A stretch of 64,000 nucleotides of DNA from Rhodobacteraceae bacterium HTCC2083 (GTDB lineage: Bacteria > Pseudomonadota > Alphaproteobacteria > Rhodobacterales > Rhodobacteraceae). The notes beneath the pieces were generated by a model. That model made no database searches. It was not told where the DNA came from and saw only the letters and a program-made list of their open reading frames with translations. Location: contig DS995276.1 in NCBI GenBank assembly GCA_000156115.1, forward strand, positions 1,718,336-1,782,335, written 5' to 3'. Positions 15,915-24,117 of the stretch are shown here, piece by piece (position 1 is the stretch's first letter; the number at the start of each line of letters is the position of its first letter). The position numbers and the translations under genes were made by a program.

Positions 15915-16727
15915 ATGACACTAGAGACGATAAACGCACGCGGCATGGTTTTGCTGGGTTGTGGCAAAATGGGCTCCGCCATGTTGGCGGGATGGCTGGC
16001 GCGTGGTGTGCCTGCGGGATCGATTTGGGTGCAAGATCCGTATCCGTCAGAGTGGCTGATCGGCACCGGTGTTCATATCAATGAGGGGTTTCCCGAAGCT
16101 CCGGCCGTTGTGCTGATTGCTGTCAAGCCGCAGATGATGGGCGAAGCCTTGCCCGCGTTGGCAGCCTTGCCGAAAGAAGGGGTCGTGTTCTTGTCTGTGG
16201 CGGCGGGGGTGCCGATTGCAGCTTATGAAGCAGCGCTGGGAAATAATGCGAGCATAGTGCGCGCCATGCCCAACACACCTGCGGCCGTGGCCAAGGGGAT
16301 CACGGCAATCATCGGCAATGGCAATTCATCCAGTGCAGAATTGGATTTGGCTGAAGCTTTGTTAAGCGCTGTCGGACAAGTTGTGCGCCTTGAAAGCGAG
16401 TCTCAAATGGACGCAGTCACAGGTGTCTCCGGCTCTGGCCCGGCCTATGTGTTTTACATGATCGACGCGCTGGCAGCAGCGGGAGTGGCGCAAGGATTGC
16501 CCGCAGATTTGTCGATGCAACTGGCGAAAGCGACGGTTGCGGGGGCAGGGGTTTTGGCGCAAGCCGCCGAGGAAGCCCCAGAGCAATTGCGCATCAACGT
16601 GACCTCGCCTAATGGCACGACGCAAGCGGGGCTAGAGGTGTTAATGGGGTCTCAAGCGTTGATGCCTTTGATGGCGGCGACCGTGAAAGCGGCGACCGAT
16701 CGCTCGAAGGAATTGGGAAATGGCTGA
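15915..16727 (+). CDS. proC: Pyrroline-5-carboxylate reductase
   Basis: Last step of proline synthesis: NAD(P)H reduction of pyrroline-5-carboxylate. The 270-residue enzyme shows the Rossmann motif GCGKMGSAMLAGW, the conserved MPNTPAAV segment and the C-terminal signature GVSGSGPAYVFYMIDALAAAG, which holds substrate contacts. Start chosen at ATG 15915 after GGGGGAT. The end overlaps the csaA-type gene by 8 bases. Confidence 0.95.
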   Translation: MTLETINARGMVLLGCGKMGSAMLAGWLARGVPAGSIWVQDPYPSEWLIGTGVHINEGFPEAPAVVLIAVKPQMMGEALPALAALPKEGVVFLSVAAGVPIAAYEAALGNNASIVRAMPNTPAAVAKGITAIIGNGNSSSAELDLAEALLSAVGQVVRLESESQMDAVTGVSGSGPAYVFYMIDALAAAGVAQGLPADLSMQLAKATVAGAGVLAQAAEEAPEQLRINVTSPNGTTQAGLEVLMGSQALMPLMAATVKAATDRSKELGNG

Positions 16728-17058
16728 GATAAGTTTTGACGATTTCATGCAGGTCGATATTCGCGTGGGCCGCGTTATCCATGCAGAACCTTACCCCGAA
16801 GCACGCAAACCGGCGATCAAGATGCAGGTGGATTTCGGGGGAGATTTGGGTGTGAAGAAAAGTTCGGCTCAGGTGACGGCACATTACACCCCAGAGGGCT
16901 TGATCGGACGACAGGTTATGGCCGTGGTGAATTTTCCACCGCGTCAGATTGGTAAGTTTATGAGCGAAATTTTAGTGCTTGGCGTGCCTGATGACAACGG
17001 TGAAGTGGTGCTTATTGCACCGGATCATAATGTGCCGATGGGAGTGAGATTGTTTTGA
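16720..17058 (+). CDS. CsaA-like tRNA-binding OB-fold protein
   Basis: A 112-residue stand-alone OB-fold of the type found at the C-terminus of methionyl-tRNA synthetase. Signature stretches are FMQVDIRVGRVIHAE, GVKKSSAQVT and VVNFPPRQIGKFMSEILVLG. CsaA from Bacillus has chaperone and tRNA-binding activity; the role here is inferred by family only. It overlaps proC by 8 bases and the next gene by one base (TGATG), so translation is coupled. Confidence 0.9.
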   Translation: MAEISFDDFMQVDIRVGRVIHAEPYPEARKPAIKMQVDFGGDLGVKKSSAQVTAHYTPEGLIGRQVMAVVNFPPRQIGKFMSEILVLGVPDDNGEVVLIAPDHNVPMGVRLF

Positions 17059-18005
17059 TGAAATTGTTGATTACGCGGCCTTTGCCCGCACTGGTTGTCG
17101 ATGCTGCGCGCAAGGTTTTTGATGTGGACGTGCGCGACAACACAGCTGTAATGAATTCAGATGAGTTACGTGCTTCCTTGCGGGACTACGATGTCGTTTT
17201 GCCGACCTTGGGTGACATGTATTCGGCTGATGTTTTTGCGGATGTACCTGAAGCACGGGCCAAAATGTTGGCGAATTTCGGTGTGGGCTTCAATCATATC
17301 GATACGGATGCGGCGCGCTCCGCTGGAGTCGAGGTGACCAATACGCCGGGTGCCGTAACGGATGCGACCGCTGATATTGCGATGACTTTGATGCTGATGA
17401 GCGCACGTCGCGCGGGCGAAGGCGAACGCATGGTGCGCGCAAATGAGTGGGAAGGATGGCACCCGACCCAAATGCTTGGGCTGCATTTGAGCGGCAAACA
17501 TGTGGGCATAGTTGGGATGGGGCGCATTGGCCAAGCTATCGCGCGGCGTTGTCATTTCGGTTTTGGGATGACGGTGAGTTACTTTAACCGCTCGCGTAAA
17601 ACGATGGATTTTCCGGCAACGCAGGTGGAGATGCTTGTCGCATTGGCCGCGCAGGTCGATGTTCTTGTGGTGGCCGTGCCGGGTGGCTCGACTGCACATT
17701 TGATTAATGCTGAGATCTTGAATGCGATGCAATCGCATGCGCATTTGATCAACATCGCGCGCGGGGAAGTGGTTGAAGAGGCCGCCTTGATCGCGGCTTT
17801 GCAAGCATGCGACATCGCGGGCGCTGGGCTGGACGTGTATGAATTTGAACCCGAAGTGCCGGATGCTTTGAAAACCATGGAAAACGTCACACTACTGCCG
17901 CATCTTGGAACCGCAACGCTGGAAGTACGCACGAGTATGGGGCTGATGGCGGTGGAGAATGCGGTGGCTTTTGCAAAAGGCAAGCCTCTGCCTAATCCGG
18001 TCTAG
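17058..18005 (+). CDS. D-2-hydroxyacid dehydrogenase (glyoxylate/hydroxypyruvate reductase type)
   Basis: NAD(P)H-dependent enzyme of 315 residues. It has the NAD-binding GIVGMGRIGQAIARR and the catalytic triad: Arg in INIARGEV, Glu in VYEFEPEVP and His in LPHLGTAT. FGVGFNHID and VTNTPGAVTDATAD are typical of glyoxylate/hydroxypyruvate reductases and D-glycerate dehydrogenase. The ATG at 17058 overlaps the preceding stop by one base. Its stop overlaps the end of the convergent tdk by 4 bases. A paralogue with the same signatures is at 29615. Confidence 0.88.
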   Translation: MKLLITRPLPALVVDAARKVFDVDVRDNTAVMNSDELRASLRDYDVVLPTLGDMYSADVFADVPEARAKMLANFGVGFNHIDTDAARSAGVEVTNTPGAVTDATADIAMTLMLMSARRAGEGERMVRANEWEGWHPTQMLGLHLSGKHVGIVGMGRIGQAIARRCHFGFGMTVSYFNRSRKTMDFPATQVEMLVALAAQVDVLVVAVPGGSTAHLINAEILNAMQSHAHLINIARGEVVEEAALIAALQACDIAGAGLDVYEFEPEVPDALKTMENVTLLPHLGTATLEVRTSMGLMAVENAVAFAKGKPLPNPV

Positions 18006-18580
18006 CTGCCCGTCGCTTCGCGCCAATGACGGCGGCAAAGGGAGACGTAGACCTCATTGCCGCCAATCTGCACTTGTTCACCCTCGGTCAAGGCACGGCC
18101 TGTTTCGTCCTGACGAATGACCATCGTCGCCTTTTTTCCGCAGTGACAAATCGTACGTACTTCGCGCATCTCATCGCTGAGCGCGAGCAGGGCAGCGGAA
18201 CCCGGAAAGAGTTTACCCCTGAAATCAACGCGCAAACCGTAGCACATGATCGGGACCTTCAGATCATCGACAGCACGGGCGAGTTGCCACACGTGATCGT
18301 CGGTCAAAAACTGTGCTTCATCAACAAAAATGCAGGCGCAGGGACCGTCGTTTAGGCGTGCTTCGATCTTGGTAAACAGATCATCTTCTACATCAAATGT
18401 ATCCGCTTCTTTGCCGATGCCGATTCGGCTCGCGATCCGGCCATCCCCTGCACGATTGTCGAAACGCGCGGTGAGCAAATACACTTGCATCGCATTTTCG
18501 ATGTAATTGTGTGCGGCCTGAAGCAGCACAGTGGATTTGCCTGCGTTCATCGTTGAATAGTGGAAATACAGTTTTGCCAT
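18002..18580 (-). CDS. tdk: Thymidine kinase
   Basis: Salvage enzyme that phosphorylates thymidine. From ATG 18580 it has 192 residues, the usual length. The P-loop is YSTMNAGKST, the Walker B-like segment is IFVDEAQFLTDDHV, and the lid with zinc ligands reads ICHCGKKATMVIRQDETG and then LCRRH. The frame stays open upstream to another ATG at 18667, adding a hydrophobic stretch (FLFGAFIFILILTLPARQF). I regard this as leader sequence because normal Tdk starts MAKLYFHYS. However, ATG 18580 lacks a clear ribosome-binding site while ATG 18667 has AGGT upstream. Confidence 0.92.
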   Translation of the reverse strand: MAKLYFHYSTMNAGKSTVLLQAAHNYIENAMQVYLLTARFDNRAGDGRIASRIGIGKEADTFDVEDDLFTKIEARLNDGPCACIFVDEAQFLTDDHVWQLARAVDDLKVPIMCYGLRVDFRGKLFPGSAALLALSDEMREVRTICHCGKKATMVIRQDETGRALTEGEQVQIGGNEVYVSLCRRHWREATGS

Positions 18581-18657
18581 GTTCAGGGTTTTGGCGATGA
18601 ATTGGCGGGCTGGCAAGGTTAAGATGAGAATGAAGATGAAAGCGCCAAAAAGAAAAG

Positions 18658-18692
18658 GGCGTGACATTCAAAAAACCTGGTCGTCACGCCCG
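18658..18692 (-). promoter_or_regulatory. Hairpin in the tdk leader, attenuator or RBS-masking element
   Basis: On the minus strand GGGCGTGAC pairs perfectly with GTCACGCCC across a 17-base loop and is followed by TTTTCTTTTT. This is the form of an intrinsic terminator, yet the only gene downstream on that strand is tdk, and none lies close upstream. The loop holds an AGGT, and the second arm contains the ATG at 18667. It could stop transcription before tdk or mask a start site. Confidence 0.55.
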
Positions 18693-18793
18693 ACACTCTT
18701 ACCCGAGCTAGAGATGCACCATGGCAGAAAGAGTGCTAAAACGCCTCCCCTAGCGAAACGTCCCTATACAAGGGTTATTGGCTACCCACACGA

Positions 18794-18809
18794 TCCGAAA
18801 ATTTTCGGA
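18794..18809. repeat. 16-bp perfect palindrome between tdk and the amber-interrupted gene
   Basis: TCCGAAAATTTTCGGA reads the same on both strands. It lies in the divergent intergenic region and could be an operator or a structural repeat. The sequence around it also repeats GGAAC several times (18806-18864). Confidence 0.4.
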
Positions 18810-18904
18810 ACGGTTTACAAATCTCACATTACCGCTAAAGGATTAACGGGAACGTTTTTGGGAACTTCCCCGTGAATGCACTTGGGGACTTTGAGGGTAG
18901 ACGT

Positions 18905-19363
18905 ATGGCCGGTACTGGCAGTTATCTTAAGAAGCATACCGAAGCGTTGGTGAAGGACGTGGGTATCGAAGCTGCGTGCGAGTTGACGGGCAAGTCCAAG
19001 GCGACGCTCGGGCGTTATTATTCCGACAATGAAGAGCATGCGGATCGCTTTATGCCCGTGGATGCGGTAGCGGCCTTGGAAGAAGCGGCCTCTTATCCGC
19101 ATGTGACGGCTGCTTTGGCGGAGCTTAAAGGGATTTCCCTATCCTTTGAAGAACGCCGCAAGAATTCAGATGACAAAGGTGGCGTCAATTAGGACGTTAT
19201 TGCCCTGAGCCAACGTTTTGCGATGCTGATGGCGGAGTACAATATCTCTATCGAAGACGGGGTGATAACGATGAATGAAGCGAAGCGCTTGTTGAAAGAG
19301 ACGGTCGAGATCCAGCAGGTTCTTATCGATATGAAGCTGCATCTTGAGAATGAGCACATTTAA
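18905..19363 (+). pseudogene. Conserved hypothetical gene interrupted by an in-frame TAG
   Basis: From ATG 18905 (GAGGG upstream) the frame encodes YLKKHTEALVKDVGIEAACE, then TGKSKATLGRYYSDNEEHADRF, a helix-turn-helix-like stretch. It goes on to KGISLSFEERR and reaches TAG at 19190-19192. The same frame continues in typical style as DVIALSQRFAMLMAEYN, then EDGVITMNEAKRLLKE, to TAA at 19361. The whole would be about 152 residues, and the TAG most likely replaces CAG. It resembles a small Rhodobacterales protein family that I know only as hypothetical. The first 95 residues could still be made. Function unknown; DNA binding is a guess. Confidence 0.7.
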
Positions 19364-19390
19364 CGCGTCTTTAAGAATTGAATAAGGAAA

Positions 19391-19420
19391 AGCCCCGACG
19401 CAATGTTCGGGGCTTTTTTT
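19391..19420 (+). terminator. Intrinsic terminator after the amber-interrupted gene
   Basis: AGCCCCGA pairs with TCGGGGCT across 8 bases, followed by a run of seven T (19414-19420). On the other strand the A-rich side gives only weak termination for phaB. Confidence 0.9.
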
Positions 19421-19440
19421 GTTGTCGGTCAGCAAACGTC

Positions 19441-20163
19441 TTAGACGAAGAACTGAGCGCCGTTGGCGGAGATCGTGGAGCCGTTGATAAAACCCGAATC
19501 GTCGGATGCTAGGAAAGCGACGCATCGCGCGATTTCTTCTGGTTCACCAAGGCGGCCTGCCGGGATCTGGCTGACGATGCTGTCGCGGACTTTTTCAGGA
19601 ACCGCCATAACCATTTCTGTTGCGATATAGCCCGGGCAGATTGCGTTGGCTGTGATGCCGGCGCGCGCGCCTTCTTGTGCGAGGGATTTCACTATGCCCA
19701 AGTCACCAGCTTTCGTTGCCGCGTAGTTCACTTGTGCGAACTGACCTTTTTGACCGTTGATCGAGGAAATCACGATGACGCGGCCAAACTTGTTCTCGCG
19801 CATGGAGGGCCAGATTGGGTGAACCGTGTTGAACACACCTGTGAGGTTGGTGTCGATGACTTGGTTCCACATTTCTGGAGTCATTTTGTGGAAAGGGGCG
19901 TCTTTGGTGATGCCCGCGTTTGCCACCACAACTTCGATCGCGCCTAGGTCTGCTGTGACCTGTGCAATGCCCGCGGCACTTTCTTCATAGCTGGCGACGT
20001 TCCACTTGTAGGTCTTGATGCCTGTTTCAGCGGTGAAAGCTGCTGCGGCTTCATCGTTTCCGGCGTATGTGGCCGCGACTGCAAAGCCTTCTGCATGTAG
20101 CTTTTTCGAAATGGCCGCGCCGATGCCGCGTGATCCGCCTGTGACGAGTGCAACTCTTCCCAT
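19441..20163 (-). CDS. phaB: Acetoacetyl-CoA reductase
   Basis: NADPH-dependent reductase that makes (R)-3-hydroxybutyryl-CoA for polyhydroxybutyrate. It is a 240-residue short-chain dehydrogenase with cofactor loop GGSRGIGAAI, NAG motif VVANAGIT, and active-site Ser (SSINGQKGQ) with Tyr-x3-Lys (NYAATKAG). The FAQVNYAATKAGDLG stretch and the end NGSTISANGAQFFV are close to PhaB/PhbB proteins. It follows phaA on the same strand by 130 bases. Confidence 0.92.
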   Translation of the reverse strand: MGRVALVTGGSRGIGAAISKKLHAEGFAVAATYAGNDEAAAAFTAETGIKTYKWNVASYEESAAGIAQVTADLGAIEVVVANAGITKDAPFHKMTPEMWNQVIDTNLTGVFNTVHPIWPSMRENKFGRVIVISSINGQKGQFAQVNYAATKAGDLGIVKSLAQEGARAGITANAICPGYIATEMVMAVPEKVRDSIVSQIPAGRLGEPEEIARCVAFLASDDSGFINGSTISANGAQFFV

Positions 20164-20257
20164 GATTTAGTCTCCGATTCATATTTGCGTTGGTAATCTT
20201 GTTACCAACGACATTCAGTTTTAGCAATAATGTTTCGTGAAGGAGTGTGGGTGAGGG

Positions 20258-20285
20258 GTGAAGGGCACTGCGTTGCGCCCTTCAC
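20258..20285 (-). terminator. Hairpin between phaA and phaB
   Basis: GTGAAGGGC pairs perfectly with GCCCTTCAC across 10 bases, 8 bases past the phaA stop. No T-run follows on the minus strand, so it is more likely an mRNA-stabilising or partial termination element that sets the phaA:phaB ratio. Confidence 0.5.
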
Positions 20286-20293
20286 GTCCAAAT

Positions 20294-21469
20294 TTAAACG
20301 CGCTCGAGGCACATAGCGACGCCCATGCCGCCACCGATGCAAAGCGTTGCGAGACCTTTTTTCGCGTCGCGGCGCTTCATTTCGAACAGGAGCGTGTTGA
20401 GGATACGCGCGCCGGATGCGCCGATTGGGTGACCAATCGCGATAGCACCGCCGTTGACATTAACGACTTCTGGGTTCCAGCCCATGTCTTTGTTTACCGC
20501 ACATGCCTGCGCTGCAAACGCTTCGTTCGCTTCGACAAGGTCGAGATCTTCGGCCTTCCAACCCGCTTTTTCCAGCGCTTTGCGGGATGCGTGGATCGGG
20601 CCAACGCCCATGATGGATGGGTCCAAACCCGCAGTCGCGTAAGATGCAATGCGTGCGAGTGGCTCGATGCCGCGCTTCTCTGCTTCATCAGCGCTCATCA
20701 AAAGTGCGCCAGCCGCGCCATCGTTCAAGCCAGATGCGTTTGCTGCAGTGACAGAGCCGTCTTTGGTAAAGGCAGGGCGCATCTTTGCCATAGCTTCTAG
20801 GTTTGCACCGTGACGGATGTATTCGTCTTGATCGACGATGATGTCGCCCTTTCGCGTCTTAACCACGAATGGAACGATCTCGTCAGCGAACTTGCCCGCT
20901 TTCTGAGCTGCTTCCGCTTTGTTTTGGGACGCGACGGCGAATGCATCCTGCATGTCACGGCTGATCTGCCATTGCTCAGCGACGTTTTCAGCGGTTTGAC
21001 CCATGTGATAACCATTGAAGGCATCCCAAAGACCATCGCGGATCATGCTATCGATGTACTTCATATCACCCATTTTGTGACCCGCGCGCAGATGCGCAAC
21101 ATGGGGGCTAAGGGACATGTTCTCTTGACCGCCTGCAGCGACAATAGACGCATCTCCAAGCTGAATGTGTTGTGCGGCGAGTGCAACGGCACGAAGGCCG
21201 GAGCCGCAAACCTGGTTAATGGACCAAGCAGAAGATTCGATTGGTAGACCCGCGTTCACATGTGCTTGACGCGCAGGGTTCTGGCCTTGACCGGCTGTCA
21301 GAACCTGACCGAGGATTGTCTCAGATACGTCAGCGGCATCGATGCCCGCGCGCTCGACAAGGCCTTTTAGCATTGTGGCACCAAGATCATGTGCAGGCGT
21401 GTTAGCGAAGGATCCCGTAAAGCTGCCAACGGCAGTACGGGCGGCGGATGCGATTACGATATTTGTCAT
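20294..21469 (-). CDS. phaA: Acetyl-CoA C-acetyltransferase (beta-ketothiolase)
   Basis: Condenses two acetyl-CoA to acetoacetyl-CoA. The 391-residue enzyme has the nucleophilic Cys in [15 protein letters not shown], the [12 protein letters not shown] loop, the catalytic His in [17 protein letters not shown], and the second Cys in the C-terminal [13 protein letters not shown]. With phaB directly downstream it supplies the polyhydroxybutyrate pathway. No polymerase gene is in the window. Confidence 0.95.
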   Translation of the reverse strand: MTNIVIASAARTAVGSFTGSFANTPAHDLGATMLKGLVERAGIDAADVSETILGQVLTAGQGQNPARQAHVNAGLPIESSAWSINQVCGSGLRAVALAAQHIQLGDASIVAAGGQENMSLSPHVAHLRAGHKMGDMKYIDSMIRDGLWDAFNGYHMGQTAENVAEQWQISRDMQDAFAVASQNKAEAAQKAGKFADEIVPFVVKTRKGDIIVDQDEYIRHGANLEAMAKMRPAFTKDGSVTAANASGLNDGAAGALLMSADEAEKRGIEPLARIASYATAGLDPSIMGVGPIHASRKALEKAGWKAEDLDLVEANEAFAAQACAVNKDMGWNPEVVNVNGGAIAIGHPIGASGARILNTLLFEMKRRDAKKGLATLCIGGGMGVAMCLERV

Positions 21470-21669
21470 TTGATCCCTTTGTGCTCAGACGTGATGAGAC
21501 CAGCTTAGCATAAATCTCGCGCAACCCCATGTGGAGATGGTGCGGGATTCTGCTCAGGTCAGCATTCCGTGAGGTCAATAGCGTGAGCAAGCACTATCTG
21601 TAAACGGACAGGGTGTCTCAGTCAAATGTATCGGGACTGGGTTGCATGCGGTGCATGGCTCGCGCGAGA

Positions 21670-22506
21670 TCAGGCGCTGGCTTGCAAGCCGTTGTTCGCG
21701 TCGGCCCAAGGGGGGCGCACTGTGGGTGCACCGAAGTAATACCCTTGCAAGCAGTCGACCCCGTTCTGGGCTAGAAATTCCGCGTCCTGCACGTTCTCGA
21801 CAAACTCTGCGACAGTGAACATGTTAAAATGCTTAGCAATCGAGACAAGCGCCTGCACAAGTACTTGGTTGTCTGGATCATTCGAAATGCCACGGATGAA
21901 CTGGCCATCAATCTTGATCATATCAAAGTAGAAGTCGCGCAAATACCTGAACGAGGTGTAGCCAGACCCAAAGTCATCAAGCGCAAAGCATACGCCGCGT
22001 TCTTGCAATTCTGCCATGAAGGAGATCACCAGCTCCGGCACAAGCATGGCGGATGTTTCGGTTATCTCCATGATCAAGCGTTCGCCCAATGTGGGGTCCG
22101 TGCGCAAATTACGTTCTAACACCTTTTTCCAGCGCCCGTAGCCGATGGAACCAGCAGACATGTTAATTGATAGGCGAAGCGTTGGATTTTTGCGCAGCGC
22201 GCGCATACCTTTTTCAAGGGCAAGGCAATCGATGATGCGTCCCATTTCGGTTTCTTCAATAACGTTAATAAATTCGCGAGCAGGGATGATACGTCCGGTT
22301 TCATCCAACACGCGAATGAGACCTTCGTAAAACGCGACACCACCCGTTGAAGCCATAACGGGCTGATAAGCCAGCATAACCTGCTTATGGTCCAATGCAG
22401 TGCGCACCATATCCAAAGTCGATCGATCACGCTGGCTCACCGCCGCTGAAAGTGGATCGTTATTGCTCTGAGGATCAATCCTGTTGCGTTTGCGCTCAGG
22501 CGCCAT
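21670..22506 (-). CDS. EAL-domain protein, probable c-di-GMP phosphodiesterase
   Basis: A 278-residue protein made almost entirely of an EAL domain with a short charged N-terminus (MAPERKRNRID). The signature EAL is changed to EGL (FYEGLIRV). The other metal and catalytic positions look intact: Asn in RLSINMS, Glu in IMEITET, the DDFGSGYTSF loop, Lys in IKIDGQF and Glu in VAEFVE. EGL variants are often active in this family, but activity is not assured. Start chosen at ATG 22506 because AAGGAGA is 6 bases upstream. There is no sensor domain or membrane segment. The gene stands alone. Confidence 0.88.
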   Translation of the reverse strand: MAPERKRNRIDPQSNNDPLSAAVSQRDRSTLDMVRTALDHKQVMLAYQPVMASTGGVAFYEGLIRVLDETGRIIPAREFINVIEETEMGRIIDCLALEKGMRALRKNPTLRLSINMSAGSIGYGRWKKVLERNLRTDPTLGERLIMEITETSAMLVPELVISFMAELQERGVCFALDDFGSGYTSFRYLRDFYFDMIKIDGQFIRGISNDPDNQVLVQALVSIAKHFNMFTVAEFVENVQDAEFLAQNGVDCLQGYYFGAPTVRPPWADANNGLQASA

Positions 22507-22624
22507 GGCTGCTCTCCTTGGGTTTGACACTTGATAGGCTCGAATCCATTTACAAGAGTTTAATATTCCCACTTTGTTCCGATTTGATTAGAACATTAGA
22601 TGAATCAAGATCGAAGGTATGGTG

Positions 22625-23197
22625 ATGAGCGAAATTTGCGGCTGGGCGGGTTCAGAAAAAATTTACATTCAATACCATGACACAGATTGGGGTGTGCCTG
22701 AATATGACAGCCGCGCGCTTTGGGAGAAGCTGATCTTGGATGGGTTCCAAGCAGGTCTTAGCTGGATAACGATCCTCAAGAAGCGCGAGAATTTTCGCGA
22801 AGCGTTTGCAGGTTTCGATCCTAATATCTTAGCAGGTTGGGGAGACTCAGATATCGAGCGTTTACTGCAAAATCCTGGGATTATCCGCCATCGCGGCAAG
22901 ATAGCCGCCACCATCAGCAACGCGCGCGTGTGGCAAAGCATCGAGCAAGAGCAAGGCTTTGATCGCTATCTTTGGGACTATGTCGGGGGCAGTCCGATCC
23001 AGAATGCGTGGACCACCTTGGCGGAGGTTCCAGCCTTTACGGATCTGTCCACTCAGGTGTCTAAAGATCTTAAGAAACGTGGGTTTAAATTCTGTGGCCC
23101 TACAATCGTTTATGCCTTCATGCAGGCGGTTGGCATGATCAATGACCATCTTGTGACGTGTCCACGGCACGCAGCCTGTAAAAAGCTGGCTCGCTAG
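22625..23197 (+). CDS. tag: DNA-3-methyladenine glycosylase I
   Basis: Base-excision repair enzyme that removes 3-methyladenine. At 190 residues it is of normal length. It opens with ICGWAGSEKIYIQYHDTDWG. The helix-hairpin-helix region LWEKLILDGFQAGLSWITIL follows, with FRAxF-like FREAFAGF. The C-terminal zinc residues sit in NDHLVTCPRHAAC. I prefer ATG 22625 over 22619 because of the spacing from AAGG. It is divergent from the EAL gene across about 118 bases. Confidence 0.94.
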   Translation: MSEICGWAGSEKIYIQYHDTDWGVPEYDSRALWEKLILDGFQAGLSWITILKKRENFREAFAGFDPNILAGWGDSDIERLLQNPGIIRHRGKIAATISNARVWQSIEQEQGFDRYLWDYVGGSPIQNAWTTLAEVPAFTDLSTQVSKDLKKRGFKFCGPTIVYAFMQAVGMINDHLVTCPRHAACKKLAR

Positions 23198-23209
23198 CCC
23201 TTAGGGCTG

Positions 23210-23238
23210 TTGACTCGTCCATACCCCCTCTATATGCG
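23210..23238 (+). promoter_or_regulatory. Probable promoter of rpsD
   Basis: TTGACT at 23210 is followed after 17 bases by TATGCG (or after 15 by TATATG). It lies about 130 bases ahead of the rpsD start. The leader contains a small CCCT-N4-AGGG hairpin at 23262-23273. Confidence 0.45.
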
Positions 23239-23364
23239 CGCCTTCATTGGTGTTGGTGGCCCTCGTAAGGGGATGCCTGTCGGGATCGTTCTGCTTTTAC
23301 TTCACGTGCAGGATTGTTCAAAGGACAGCACCTTTCAAAATTGAAACTTGAAAGGATCCAGATT

Positions 23365-23985
23365 GTGACCAAGCGTACATCTGCCAAATATAAAATTGAC
23401 CGCCGTATGGGCGAAAACATCTGGGGTCGCCCGAAGTCCCCGGTGAATCGCCGTGAATATGGCCCCGGTCAGCACGGTCAGCGTCGTAAAGCCAAAGTAT
23501 CCGACTTTGGTCTTCAGCTGCGTGCTAAGCAGAAATTGAAAGGCTACTACGGTGATTTGACCGAGAAGCAGTTCAAGAAGATCTTTAAAGAAGCGGATCG
23601 TGTTAAAGGCGATACGGGTGAGAACCTGATTGGTTTGCTCGAGCGCCGTCTCGACGCGGTTGTGTACCGTGCCAAGTTCGTTCCAACAATTTTCGCTGCT
23701 CGCCAGTTCGTGAACCACGGACACGTCCGTGTGAACGGTAAGAAAGTGAACATCGCATCCTACCGCGTCAAAGAAGGCGACGTTGTAGAGGTTCGCGATC
23801 GTTCCAAGCAGATGGCCGCGATCCTTGAAGCGGTTCAGCTTCCAGAGCGTGACGTGCCTGACTACATGGACGTTGATCACTCCAAGTTGACAGCGACATT
23901 CACACGCACACCTGGTCTATCTGATGTACCGTATCCGGTACTGATGGAACCAAACCTCGTCATCGAATATTACGCACAGAACTAA
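23365..23985 (+). CDS. rpsD: 30S ribosomal protein S4
   Basis: Primary 16S rRNA-binding protein that nucleates 30S assembly. The 206-residue form lacks the zinc-binding cysteines at the N-terminus and begins [20 protein letters not shown]. The S4 RNA-binding domain is clear in [13 protein letters not shown] and [20 protein letters not shown] chose GTG 23365 over the TTG at 23314 because AAAGGA precedes it and S4 proteins begin with this segment. A terminator follows, so the gene is monocistronic. Confidence 0.97.
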   Translation: MTKRTSAKYKIDRRMGENIWGRPKSPVNRREYGPGQHGQRRKAKVSDFGLQLRAKQKLKGYYGDLTEKQFKKIFKEADRVKGDTGENLIGLLERRLDAVVYRAKFVPTIFAARQFVNHGHVRVNGKKVNIASYRVKEGDVVEVRDRSKQMAAILEAVQLPERDVPDYMDVDHSKLTATFTRTPGLSDVPYPVLMEPNLVIEYYAQN

Positions 23986-24009
23986 GGTTCTCCGCGATAG
24001 AATTAGAGA

Positions 24010-24034
24010 GGCCCGCACATGTTGCGGGCCTTTT
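24010..24034 (+). terminator. Intrinsic terminator of rpsD
   Basis: GGCCCGC pairs with GCGGGCC across 7 bases, followed by four T, 25 bases after the stop. Confidence 0.85.
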
Positions 24035-24117
24035 GCGTTTGGGGGGTGTTTTGGATGCGGCTTTGCATATGGGCTGCCGCAATCATTGTCAGAGTCTCTT
24101 TTTGATGTCCGCTTCTC

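Noticed and set aside
18581..18667. N-terminal extension of Tdk with a hydrophobic helix
   Set aside because: The residues coincide with the T-rich tail of the leader hairpin, and normal thymidine kinases start at MAKLYFHYS. I list it only as a possibility within the leader finding.
10241..20239. A 16-base identical sequence (GCAATAATGTTTCGTG) near 10241-10256 (minus) and 20224-20239 (plus)
   Set aside because: One such match is expected by chance in a window this size, and the contexts are unrelated.
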